DNA from: Oasisia sp. SBJ-2009 | Lineage: Eukaryota; Annelida; Polychaeta; Sabellida; Siboglinidae | Direction: 5' to 3' | Assembly: GCA_964017155.1 (NCBI GenBank) | Contig: OZ024864.1 | Span: forward strand, 38,454,730 to 38,518,729 | Length of the DNA: 64,000 nt | The notes under the pieces: model-generated | The model's database searches: none | What the model was told of the DNA's origin: nothing | Seen by the model: the letters and a program-made list of their open reading frames with translations, nothing else | Part shown: positions 47,501 to 61,600 of the stretch, piece after piece | Numbering within the stretch: position 1 is the first letter of the stretch | Layout: every line of letters begins with the position of its first letter | Program-made: the position numbers and the translations under genes

Positions 47501-50500
47501 GACGGGTAAAAACCGCTGTGAACAGGTAGAAATAGGGAAGAAAAAAGTCTTCCAAAATCATACATATATTCTCAGTTATGCCTTGAGTGTAAATGGTATA
47601 ATGTGTGTTTGTAATCCACTGTAGGTCATCAGACACATTTTAAAGTTTATAAACTGACTTAACAGCATACAATGTAAATGACTGCTACATCTTGTGAGGA
47701 AGTATGACAGCTGAATAAGATTTTGTATATTTTAAATTTAATAAAAACATTAACATCTGATATTTGTGTGATACTGCGAAAGATATTCACTAGCCAGGAA
47801 GTAGTGCTGTGCAGGCAATGGTATTTAATGACCAATAAAAGTTGGCCAATTAAGCTGTGTGTCAAACATTGCCCATCAATTAATCAGTAGATGAAATGTA
47901 TGAATGGGAAGTTAATTAGGCTTGTCCTACTGTCTTGTGTGAATGAGTATTGGCTGATCACTGCTTCATACAACCATTGAAATTGCACAGATAACAATCA
48001 CACTTCCCCAGTATCACTAAGACTACCAGCAGTGAAGCTTGGACATCTCCAAATAGTCCAAAGTGTAACCAGTTAATGGTCAATGATTACCAGTGCAAAC
48101 ATAATCCCAATGAAGACTGCCAACACTTATAACCATAATGTGACAACCATCATTTGAATAAAAAATGTATTACTTTACCCAGCCAGTACTAACTAGTAAC
48201 TACACAGGTGCCATTCAGTGGTTTTTATATGTTCTTCCTAGCTACTCAATCAGTTTGTAACACCTTGCCTATCAGTTTAGGCCTAATTAAGTTTGTTTAA
48301 TTAAGGCAATAGCATGTTCATAAAGAGCCAATTAGCAGCTAATCCACCAGTTAGGCATGACAGGCTTTTGATGTCTTCTGAAGAGTGCAGGACAAAACCC
48401 CAAAGGACAAAATCCCAACCAATTTTAGATGGACTGTTGGAGTGACTAGAGTCTCTGTTTATGCATACGTGTGTGTATATATATATTATATATATTAATA
48501 AAATCAAACCACTGCTACAGTTGTGCACATTAAAACAAATATACAATGCCTAAGTTCAACCCCATTTATCATTTGAACTACTTGCTTCGTACAGTAACAT
48601 TCATGGCAATTTAACTCGCATAAGCATACTATTCAAACTTAAAAAAGCTGCTCGATTGATAGACAAAAGCAAATTTATAGTGCACACTGATCCCGTACAG
48701 TAAATTATTCTTAAATTAGAAGAACTATTTATAATTCAAGGATATCAGCTAAATGTTAAATTAATGAATTTTTTTACAAAATACCTCAAAACATACCTTA
48801 ATGCTGCCTTTGTTACTTTGAATAACCTCCATGCTTGGACAGTTTACAGACAATGTGACACTACCAGCATTTTATAGCATATCCCTAATCAGGGCTTTAT
48901 GCACAATAACATTGTTGCCAGTCACACATGTTTTGGTGTACACATGGATGTTAACTGCCAAGCCAGCTTACAAACTTTGAAATGTGCCTGATGACCTGAA
49001 ATGATCTACAAACACACATGTGGCACACACTTCTAAGGCATAACCAGCACTATGAGTATGGCTTTGGACGACCTTTTTTGTTTTTCTTTGCTTCATTGTT
49101 TTTACCCGTCCACCACCCGTCCACCCCTATTTCTACCCGTCCATATTCGTTTTTACCCGTCCAAATGATGGGTGGACGGGTCTCTGTGTAAAGCTATGTC
49201 CCTAATCCTAGACTACTCGACACTGAACTACTCAAATATGCAGTTAATGTAGGATCACCTTAATGTTATGTGTATTTGCTACCATCTAAATTGAAAGGAA
49301 ACATCAACAGGATTAAGATCAATAGGGTGTATGTGGCCCCTAAAGATAATACACATAATGCAGGTGAGAGAATGTACTTCCTGGATGTCTGAAGGTGAGT
49401 GTAAGGATGAGTTGCACTGTTCAGCACAAATGAAAGCAGTTAATAGTTATACTGTATTGCAAGTGTTACTTCAAAAGTATACAAATTCCACTTTGACACC
49501 GAATTGTTACAATTAGTGTTTCAGTGACAAGCAAAATAAACCAAAACAGCATAATAGTGTGGGGTGCATCGAGCAGCTCTGCATGGTGACAGTATGTATG
49601 TATACATGAACTATGGGACTGAACCATGCATGCATGGATTGTATTGTAAGAAACTCTAAAATCACTGGTTTGTATTTTGCCCATTGGGGTTTTCTCCGGT
49701 TGGGATTTTGTCCATTGGGGTTTTGTCCTCACACCATTCTGAAGTCCACTGGGCACTGCTAAAAGAGCTAACTGGTAAGAAGAACTGCCCATTTCCTATC
49801 TGTAGTAGTAATTTATAGTATTTTGCAGTGGCTTTAGTGTGGCTATTTTATATGTGGACATGGCTAACCCTCCCAACAACAATGTGTGCTTATAAATTGT
49901 CAATTTAATTGTTGATGAAATATAGATGTGTTCTACAGTTTTACTGATATAAATTATCAACAGCCATTGCATAATCACCTATGCTCGGTGATACATATGA
50001 AATAAATAAAAAAATTAGAGAAATAAATTGGCATTATTACTTAATATATACATTTAACATATTAATATTGTACTCATGAGTATGTCCTTGTAGTTACGCT
50101 TGTACTCAGCCTTTAGCATACTAATGACAATGCATTTAAAAATCTGTGCATGGAATGGAATTTGAATTGACATAAATGGAATTTGAATTGAAAAATAATT
50201 GAAGTGGAATTATAAAGAGAAAAAAATGGATTTGAAAAAAAAAATTGAACGATATTCTATTTAAATTGAAAGAATGGCATTCACTCCAGCTGTGGTGTCA
50301 GACATTGCACGAAGAAAACACCCTAATTATACATAGTAGACTCAAGAATGAGTATAAAAATAGTAAACAGAATTCAGCTTGAATGAATATACCAAAAAAG
50401 CTAAGCAAAATAATGTCAAGAGCCGCAGAATTGTTGTTATATCATAGTAACTCAGATTCAAAGTTACATGTATGTGCTTTAAAGTTGCATTCTGACATAA

Positions 50501-53500
50501 TTTCCCCTTTTTAACGCATTTTAGAAAAGTCAATGTACACCATGACCGATATTTGCTTATTAGTATACTTCCTACCACATGTCTCACTTTGTGGATTTAT
50601 ACGTTATTTGATCAAATATAAGTTTGCAACAAACAACGGCTCTGGAGTTTCCCAAAAGTCGATCTGTTTTTACCATCGGAACTCTCCGGTCAACGTAAGT
50701 AAACGATGGGGCAAACTAAAAGGCGGTTCCACATATCCTCGTTAGTCGCTAGAAGCGCCACTAGGCAACAATACCCTAGTTATTTAAATCATCCTCAATT
50801 AGCCATTGACCGTACACACGCGCGCAGCCAGCGATAGTTTGTATGTGGGCAATTGGACAAGCCGTAAATATGGAGCGTATCGAGCGGTGGCATCTTTGTG
50901 AATGTGGTATGCCCAGACATGCCACATGATACGGATTACCCGTATCCGGTACGGATTTAGGCCGTTTTTTAAGTGATACGGCCGTACTCCATTTTTATAC
51001 GGATTTTAACTAAATTTACGGAGACATTATTTTTAACCACATTATGTCCTTGTATGCGTCATAAAACTACAGCACAATAGAATAATTGTTTACTGTTAGT
51101 GACTAAGTAATTCGATTCGAAACGAACGAACTACACCGATTAGTTTATTGTAGCGCGTAAGTAGATAGCGCGCTGGTAAATTTGTTCTAAACACTGCCGC
51201 ATATGGCTCAACGGGTGTGAACAGGGCAGGGCGCATGGCAGGCGTGTGACGATTATAAAAAGCAGTACAGTAAATGGAGCTCGACGCTGCCAAACCGCCT
51301 GTATTTCTCATTTCAAGATGTTGACGCTTGCCAGTGAAACTTCGATATACGCGCAAACTACTGAGATAAATTATTATTTGATGACACTGTCTGTTTTGCG
51401 GTATGCAGTAAATGTGCTGATGTGAACTAAAATGGTAATTTTGCAGTTAACTGGCCTAATTTATTAAGGCCTTTTCAAAACGATTTTACCACATTTTTTC
51501 GATGTGTTTGGAATGTCATTCTTCATCACACCCACTAAAACGAAGTCGGGTATCATTTTTTAAAATTGTGTTTTATATCAATTTAATGTCGTCGAGACGA
51601 CTTGGATAAGCCGATTTCATTGGGGGTATCACAACCGCAAAGCCGATGTCTTGCGATTTGCGAATATGTCCCCAAAACTAAGGCTACATCATTAACTTTT
51701 TATTTATTCTATGTAATGCAGATATATTTGTTTTAAGCATACATTTGATAAAATATGGCTAATTGTTTTTTTCGAATACACACGCTAGACATCGCCTTTG
51801 ACAAAGCCGGGGTTTGAGGCCCCGATGTGTCTGAGCTGCGCTAATTTAACTGCTCGCGCCTTGTGACATCGGCTTGTTTACGTAGCCTCGATGGTATTAC
51901 ATTTTTTTTTAAACACAATAAAAAATATATCTGACTTCTTTTTAGCGGGAGTGGTGCAGAATTACATTCCAAACACACACACAAACGTTTTGAAAAGGCC
52001 TTAATAACTTAGGCCAATTAACTAGAAGATTTGATTAGTGATACGGATTAATACGGATTCTTGCATAATTTTAGGTCATAAATACGGATTGCCATCCAAA
52101 AAATGTGGCATGTCTGGGTATGCCGTTTCCGTGCAGTCTGTCAATTGTGATCCGCCTTTTAGTGTGGCCCCCTCCTGAAAGCGCTTTTCACTGGAATTCC
52201 CTTCTTCGAGGTCTAAACCAATCAGTGAATTTTAACTGGTGAGGCTCACCAGGACAATTTTTCGTCTTTTGCTCCTTTTTATCTTAAAATGGCATATTAT
52301 GTGAAAATAACTTGATAGGTAGTTGAGGAAAACAATATATAGTGTATGGAGAATGCTGGTTTACTGGAATTTTTTTATTTTAAACATGGCGGAAGTCAGA
52401 ATGCAACTTTAATAAACTAGTACAGTATTTGGTTTTATTTTGTAATAGTTAGCTGGAAAACTTACATATGTACATAAAAAATGTAAGTCCAACGTCATAC
52501 ATAACGCTTATAGATTCCAATTTATGGAACAAAATGTCTGTATTTGTGCAATTTCTTTAATATATTATACATTTATAACAACTGTTATATCAATTAGGAA
52601 TCCATATAAGTGGATTAGCACTACATTATGGAACCAGTTATTACATTATATCTACATTAATTTGGAGCACACCATTGGATCACAGCAATGACAATAATTA
52701 CATAGTTATTAGGTACATACATTTATGTGAAGTAGTAAGAAACAGTGTAACATCTTTAATGTGGTGACATTTGCTCTGTGACATCATTTCCTGTAATGCA
52801 TAGCTGTATGTTATGCAGGTTATTACTTGAATCAAATGTATGCAACAAACAGAATGTAATACACAATGTAAACTCATATGTATGACATCAAATTAAAATG
52901 AAACACATGATAAATGTAGAAACAAACTCTCAAGAACTTTTCATTAATAACTGTACATTTATATTGCATAAACATTATTGACTAAAATACTGTTGCCAAA
53001 CGTCAGAATGATTGATATAATTCTTTTATACTTATTTTTAAGCTGATAAAAATTTCTACATGCGTACAGTTCTGCTTGTAATTGATTATAAAAAATAAGG
53101 CTCAATTCTAATATATACTGCTTTACATATATTCAAGTATACTTTATTTTGACTTGTTATTGCATGTACATATCAATATTGTGAGTACAGTGTTTCACAT
53201 TCTGTGTTAGGCTCAGTGTCATATTAAAGACTCATATGTGTGTGACGGATCTTTCTATGTTATAATGATGTTTGGATTGTGTGGTGTGTATATCCCCAAT
53301 TTTTTTGTTAATAATGAAATAATAATTTCATTTGTCAAGCCCGGTATAGCTGAAATTTAGTTCTGGTCAGAGACGCATGAAATACAACATTTTTAACACA
53401 TAAATATCTGAAATACATGTAATGGATTAAACTTACATATTGATATGAAATGTTAAATGATAATATATATATATATATAAATGTATACATATATATATAT

Positions 53501-55630
53501 AACAAAAAATCCTAGTGCATAAACTAAACTTATTTGCAATAAAGAAATATATTTATAATGAAGTAATATAGTCATATTATTTGAAAAACTATAATTATGG
53601 TGACAATAAAGTCGTTAGAAAAGAAATTACAAGTAGTGGCCTTAAAATGTATGTTTTCTGCTCATGACATGATCTGGAAGAAAATTTATGGTAAATATAT
53701 TGTTTAATCTTCATAATATGGTCTTCACTATATATCTGATAATCAGTTTGAACACCAATACATTTGGCAATACATACAGTAATTGTACAAGTTTTGTTAT
53801 CAAGAAGACTGATGCACCATCTGTTGCTGGATGTCTTGGACAGTTTATGTTGTAATATTTTTGATATGGTTTGTTTTAAGTCACAGTGCCTGCACAGTGA
53901 ACAATATCAACATTTTAAGTGTCTGAATGTCAGCATTTATAGCCAAACAAGATTCAGTCTAATCTCCTATTTGTGTTTACCTGATTTGTGAAATATAATT
54001 ATAATTAGAACTACTTGGTATTGTGTATTTCACACGAGTACGTCCGACACCAAAAAAAGTACGCCCAACCCCAAACAAATTCATCTGAAATTTTTCTATA
54101 TACCACAAACACAATATTATTGCCTTTAGTCACCAGACTAATATCTGCCCTTTAGATATATGACACAATGTTTCCAATGTAATGAATGTACCCTCACATA
54201 TCACAGACTTTTGGACATAACCTTACAAGGGTAAACATTTTAAAGGACAAAAAAGGCAACGGTTTCGCGTCATACACCTAATAGAGTTTATACAAAGTAA
54301 CAATTTCCACATATACTCAATTTTTTAACATCGGCGTTTTACTCCGAATGTGACTTTAAAGTCTAAAATTCTAATGAAATCCACGATGGTCTAGACGCCT
54401 CCATCAGTGAAGGGTTAACTTGGCTTGGCCATTCAGCACGCGGCATTCTATGTCTCTGCTGAAGCCGGTCAGCTTCCTGCGACGTTGTTAAGGGTCAACA
54501 ACTTTGAGTCTTCGACAGTTCATTCAGTTGGCGTGACATCTGGCAGCTGCTTATAGACGTGTATCTAAACCTGTGGTTAAATCTTTGGTAAACTTTAGTA
54601 ATTATGCCTTACTCTTCGGCATACGGTTGCAGTTGAAACGACCGGTAGTATTGAAGCAATGGATTCACATTTGCGGGCGTACTGTTTATAATCCCTCCAG
54701 TCCAAGTACAGTTCACTTTGCTCGGTCCATTTTGAGGATAAATGCTTTGAAGTAGACATGTATCATCATTTGATGGGATGATTTCAGCGATAACAATAAT
54801 AGACAACTTTAAATTTACCGTTATCAGGATGTTATGCGCGTTGCCGAGTTGCAGCCATTTCATGACAACAGCCAAACCCCATGCAGTGAATCTGCGTGGA
54901 GAGCATCTCACTGTCGTGACGTCATTCTTCGTCTAAGATGGAGTAGCTCACAGAATTTGGATGGCTGGGTGTTAAAAAAAAATTCTGGTAAACCTTTAAA
55001 AAAACTTTAAAGTCACATTCTGAGTAAACCGCTGACGTTAAAAAATTGAGTATATGTGGAAATTGTTACTTTATATTAACTCTATTAGGTGTATGCCACG
55101 AAACCTTTGCTGCCTTTTTTTGTCCTTTAAACCCGTGTGAATACATCTAACAACATGCATGTTTTTCACTGTGTGGCTGAAATGGTTATATGAGGTAACA
55201 AACTGTAGACGGGACGATTATGTCTTAGTGGGTTGTTATCATATCTGACAGTGCAAAGTTGTTGTATTTTTTTCCCTATGAAGCAGTGCATAGCTCAAAT
55301 GTCCTAAATGTATGTCCAACATAGCTTTATGTAGAGACCTGTGCACCCGTCATTTTGACGGGTAAAACAAATATGGATGGGTAGAAATATGGGTGGACGG
55401 GTAGAAATATGAAGGTCTGCCAAAACCATAGATATTGTTGGTTAAGCCTTGAAAGTGAGTGTAAACGGTGTCACATGTATGTTTGTAGTCCTTTTCAGGT
55501 CAAAAAATACATTTAAAGTTTGTGAAGTGACTTAACAGTTAACATCCACATTTTCACCAAAACATGTGTGACTGGCAGTAATTTCATCCTGCATAAAGCC
55601 CTCAATCATCCTTCACCTTGAAACTGCCCG

Positions 55631-55665
<35 letters not shown>

Positions 55666-58600
55666 ATATATATATATATGTATATGTATATGTATATATA
55701 TATGTGTAATTTGTGTATATATATATGTGTATATATATATTATGTATGTTATGTGTGTGTATGTATGTATGTATATATATATACATGTATACAAATGTAC
55801 TTTAGTATGTGTATAATTACTTTGAAGATGCATGAGTACGAGTACGATTATTCAAAAAACAACTATACTCGAGTACGATTGATAAAAAACCGATTCAAAA
55901 GCAAACTTATACTGAAACGTGTCACACATAAAAAAACAGAATAAATATTTTTTTTTTAAATAATTTTTATGTTGTCTCATTTATTATTTTCTCCTTTTTA
56001 TTTTGTGTATTTTACTACTTAGTGGTTGTAAGCGCCCCCTGGTGTTGATGTTAGTCGTTGTAAGTGCCCCCTAGTGTTGAATGTTGCAAACCCCTCACGA
56101 GGGACCACCCCTCTTTTAAGACCGCCCCACTCTGATCTGGGGAGGGGGGTCGTCTTAAATGAGGGGTTCCACTGTACTGCACTTAAAATTGCTCATTAAA
56201 AATGTTGTGTGATAGGTGGCGTGGTTGTGAAAAGTATCGTGAATATATCGAACCGTGGGTCAAATATCAAATAACCGAAAATAAAAAATATGTATCGTCC
56301 CATCCCTAACGTTAACCGTAACTGATGGGGGGGTAACATAATCACAAGTCATTGAAATATTGATAAATTGCTGCAAAGTAAACAACAGGGTACAATAGTG
56401 ACACAGGTCTTCATTTATTGATAAATTATGACATTCTATTACGCATAGCCACTAGCAATGAACTTGTCTGGGCATTACATGTGTAATTGTAAACTTAAAA
56501 TTAAAAAGTTCTTGATGTCGATAATATTCTATAATGTGTAATTTTTTTTCTATTACTACAGTTCAGCAGAGCAGTTCTCGTAAGACCGTACGTAATATGA
56601 GGTCAATTTCCGGAATGATTATATAAAATTCATAATGGCAGGCTACCCCATAGCTGGTAGGGTGGTACTACTGGTTGGTTTACCCTACTGGTCAATGATC
56701 GCAATTGGCATTTTTTGTCAGTTGCAGTTTAAAAAAATGATATCTTCATTTCTTCATGCTACGTTTATGAACATTGCATTTTTGTTTAATTGGGGTTTCA
56801 AAAGTACGCCGGTTTTTAGTTTTCAATAAATTGTAACAACTTAAATTTAGGTTGTTTTATATATTGTTGCCTTTGCTAGTATCACTGTGTAGTAAAATAA
56901 ATGCCAAAGTTCTACCACTAAGTAATGACAATTTTTTGGCAAGATTCACATATTTTTACTGTTTCTTTTAATGGTTACCCAGATAAATGTTCTTTAAAAA
57001 ACTGCACTATACTGGTAAAGAGATATTGTCACGTATAAGTGAAAATTTAGAAAGATAGAAAATTAATCTGCTACACAAGTATATAGAGTGAAAATTCATG
57101 CTATCATATATAAATAATGTCAATGGCTTGCAAGGAGTAGGCACCACGCATTGCACGTAGATCTTTATTACACTGTTTCCAGTGTCATGTAAGTAAGCCA
57201 TGATTTAAATAACTGCAAAAAAATAACTGCAATTCAGGCCATTTTTCAATTTTTTTACGCGCTGCCGGTTGGTTAAATTAGGTAGAATTTGTTTGTTTGG
57301 GGTCTCACTGAAAACATGACGTGAGACCAGGAGATGTAATACAACACCGGGAGGATCCCAAAGAAACCGGGACACTGAATATGTATGACCGCACTTAATT
57401 GTGATGGCAGTGCCATTTGCTATATGTACGATTTCAGTCTTGATTTGAAAAAGATAACCAACTTCCTGAGTGACAGAATTTTTTTGTTACACACAAAATA
57501 CCTTATACATTGCAGATAGAAAATAACTGAAAAGATATTGCCTGTATTTGTGTAAGAATCAACAAAACAAAATTATTTTCGTTTTGTTGGCCAACTTAGA
57601 ATTTTTATGTATGTAAATTATTTACTATTTTAATTTGTCGTACAACAATTATGTGTATACCACTATTATAGAAAGATAATAGCTTTCTGGTTATTATAAT
57701 TTAAATTTTCGTATAATTCATAACAATTGTGATGCAGTGTTTTAAATTTGGTTCGTTACGTAAACCTATATGTAGTCATAGTGTTGAGGCGCTCACAAAT
57801 TCAACTCTTGACAGGTTATATGCATGGCTAGTTGCGACTGTTTATCCTACACGATCACATAAATGTAAAAATTGGCTTTATTCTTCCTACTATGACTTGT
57901 GTATTTGCCGACTTGTATATATATTTCACAGCTTACATATGATGTCACATGTTGTACCAGCTGCAGCCAGATCAGTAAATATAAATATTGGCATAGTGAT
58001 CTTAACTGGATAATAAGGTTTTTTCATATTGCACAGGCATTTTCCATTACACAGTGTAGTATGATGCTAGAAATGTGTATTACTGTATTGTCCATAATAG
58101 ACGCACATTACCTAATAGACGTCCACCCTTTTTTAGATGTAGAACAGTGTTGTGTAATATGTATTTTAGCAGTGATGATATGTAGAATTTTTTTGGTACA
58201 TGGATATGACCAATAAGTAAAGTGTCCTATTTAAATTAATACGTGACATTTGTAACTTACAACAAAATGCAATTTAAGGTAAAGAAGAAGTCCCATATAA
58301 GTTTAACATTGTGTTAAACATGAATAATAATAATAACAATGCAGTTTTTACATTGCGCTAATTTCCGCATTGCGGATCGATGCACTGCACAAGAAAAGTA
58401 ATAAAATTAATGTATATTAAATTTATATAAATCATACTAACTAGCAAACCTTTGCATGTAAATGATATAAATAAATTATATTAAACACTGCTTTTTAAGA
58501 TGTATAGTACTAAAACATGGTATGCAAATTACATGTATTAATATAACATTAAAAGACTTTCTAAAACTCTGTACGTAAATATACATATAAATCTATAAAT

Positions 58601-61600
58601 TAATGTAAAACATACACTAATTAAAATATTACACTAAAAAGAATTTATAATGCAATTTCAAAACAATTTAAGTTAATTGAAATGTCTAATAAAAAGATAT
58701 GTCTGTAAATACTTTCTAAATATAGGTAATGTCCCGCATGCACGAATGTTCACAGTTAGTTCATTCCACAGTCGCGGTGCTGCTGCGCCAAATGCCGAAT
58801 CACCAACACACTTCTTTGTCATGCCTTGGTACAGTGTTGGCACATAGTTCTGGCGTAGGCGTCCGTCACGCTTTTGTGGTTTAACAAGTTCTGCCATATA
58901 AGACAAACCATTCATGCATTTAAAAGTCATTACCAACATTTTAAAGGTGATTCGGGTCTCAACTGGCAGCCAATGCAGCTCCTTCAACACTGGTGTGATG
59001 TGGTCATGTTTATTGGTGCGTGTCATTAGCTTTGTTGTGGACACTGTAGCTGAGCTGTCTGTGATAACAGGATGTTATGCAACAGTGAGTTGCAGTAGTT
59101 GAGAGGTGACAAGTGCATTGACTGCAGTTTTTGCAGCTTCTGTTAGGTAGTGCCATATTGATGACAGTCTATACAGATGGTAGTTACATGCTGCACACAC
59201 AGCAGTCACATGATCTGTCATCGTCAGATGTTGATCTGTGTGCACTCCCACATTCCTTAAGTGGTGTGATGGTGAAACCATTATCATCGCCAATTGTAAA
59301 GGAGTACCCTCCGTACACCTTGAGATGATGTTTTGATGTAAAGATCATCATCTTAGTTTTTTAATCGTTAATTTCAGCATGTGCACCGCCATCCATCATC
59401 TGACTTCCCCAATGTCAACTGTGAGTCGCCTCGCAGTTTCCACTTGGTCACATGGTTCAGCGGGATTGTACGACGCATATAATTTGTTATGTTATGGTAC
59501 TATCATGTGCGCAAATCAAAGAAATGACAGATTTGTTTATATCCCAACTGTTCGTGTAAAGTTTCTGAGCAATAAGAGTGGAAACAACATATAGTGTCGC
59601 TGCATCATTCAATAAAAACACTACAAATTTGATGGATTTATGCAACCATATTTGACTAGTATAAATTGAGTAAATTATAATTTTATAGAATAATAAACAA
59701 ATTGACATTCTGATATAAGGGATCGTGATGTTGAACACAGACTCAAGTCAATCAACGCACTGACGATGTGAGACTGTTTGTTGGTACAATTGACACCTGT
59801 ATGTGGTGTAACAATAAAACAAATGTTACATAGAGTAACCAAACCATATAATGATATTGACGTATATTGACGTAGTACACGAATGCATAGTATTTCAGTT
59901 CTCTCATCATCACTCATCTACATAAAGTGATATATCAACATACCGTTTACAAAGTCAAATACAACTACAACTTTTATTGACTACTGCATTTTATTGACTT
60001 ATGTTTCTATAGAGTTCAAATTAGGACCACAAACATAGATGGAGTCAGACGACATTTGCATTTTCCATAGGCGATCATTATAATGTCTCCTTCATTTTCT
60101 ACTAATCTTGATGAGCTGTGTTATTGACAATGTGACAGCATATTTCCCCTACATTGACAGATGTTCCGTGATAAATTCATACCTCACGCTCCAACAAACT
60201 TCTTTCAAACCTAACATCCCTTAATTTCTGCCTGAACCATCCACACATTGTCCCTGATTACATCATCAAGCAAAATGACAACTGTATTAATATGCAGAAA
60301 TGCACCGTTTGACAGCTGTCATAATTTGACAGCTCACTCCACACTACATATTTGCTCACAGAAATTCAGACAACCTGCACATTGTGCCGGTGTCATGTCA
60401 CATAGAATGTTGACCCGCGTAGAAAAGTGACCCAGGGATCAAAATACTATAATAGAAAATTGACCCCCCCCCCCCCCCCCCTATGGAAAAGTGACCCGGC
60501 CCTTGTTTCTTCATGGATTTTTATTTGTTGTATGTATTTGAGTATTAATGACATTGAAGGTAATGTTTTGTTTATATTTATACAACATTGCATTTTGATA
60601 CATTAATAATATTATTGTTATGCCATAATACTGTTTTCCAGTCAAAGATGTCCTTTTCAAAGTGATACTACTCAGTGGGCATATTTTGTTGACACTTGCA
60701 CCAACACCAGTATTTTATTTTGTGTCCAATTTCATGGAACATATTCTGCTTGGTCCACATTCTGCTAACTGCCTTAGGCAAATGAAATGAGGTTGGGGGG
60801 TCACATTTCTATGGTATAGTATATTGACCCGTGTGTCATAATAGTAAATGTTATAAACATGTTTGCCAATTTATATGGTTATGTCATGGTTTATGATTCA
60901 TACAAGCATCTCAGTAAATATCCATTTGATAATTACCGAATAAATGTTTTACAGAAGGGGGGTCACATTTCTATGGTGTAGTATGTGCACATGTGCATGG
61001 AGGTGGCACAGTCCGTAATAGAGTTTGAATAGTAACAGTTTTTATTCGATGTTTTTTAAATAAATTGTTTCTAGCAAATCACTGGACTGATGGATCATCT
61101 ACGACAGACTGACAGATTATTCCATGTATCTGTACTTTGGTACACATGTATGCAATGTTTTTGTAATGTTTAGTAAGGTAGCTTCTTTCTTGTTGTGCAT
61201 TCTCATAATAAAATGTAACACAACTTGTAAGTACACATATTTTCCTGTTAGTATTTCGCAAATCTGTATCATATCTCCTCTAAGATGATGGTATGATACA
61301 CTATGTACATATAATCTTTGTAGATGTTCTGCATTAAGTACACCCGTGGATTTAAAAAAAAACTTAAACAGGATAGCATTGAATAACCCATTATGAACAT
61401 ACAACAAAGTCTCTGATGTGTAAATCCATATATGTATATGTGCTCACTAATGATAATTCACCTTTTTCATATAACTTAACATATATTCTCTCAGTCTAAT
61501 TAAACTGCAATCATCACACATGAAGCTGATGAACTGTCAATACAATTCAATCTGCAATGCTTACCATGTGTAATATGCAATACAATTTGTTCATTTGTAT

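Larger units (their letters stand above)
48343..49785. mobile_element. element bounded by GGACAAAACCCC inverted repeats, copy 2
   Basis: Left arm 48,343-48,420 and right arm 49,698-49,785 are inverted copies: ACCAGTTAG at the outside, GAAGA(G/A)TG in the middle, and GGACAAAACCCC plus GGACAAAATCCCAACC inside. It resembles the element at 41,549. A LINE fragment and a copy of the GACGGGT family sit within it. Confidence 0.6.
50478..52412. mobile_element. outer TIR element of a nested set
   Basis: TTTAAAGTTGCATTCTGAC at 50,478-50,496 faces GTCAGAATGCAACTTTAA at 52,395-52,412. Further in, ACTAAAAGGCGG (about 50,716) faces CCGCCTTTTAGT (about 52,151). In the left part KSICFYHRNSP followed by KRW resembles the middle of a THAP domain. 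The centre is occupied by a second element (50,906-52,124). Mixed evidence; no target duplication was found. Confidence 0.55.

Noticed and set aside
54609..54911. 100-codon minus-strand frame
   Set aside because: Opposite strand to the THAP fragments, which explain the sequence better.
57729..58216. Cys-rich frames in the intron
   Set aside because: Overlapping frames with AT-driven composition, no domain, no splice partners.
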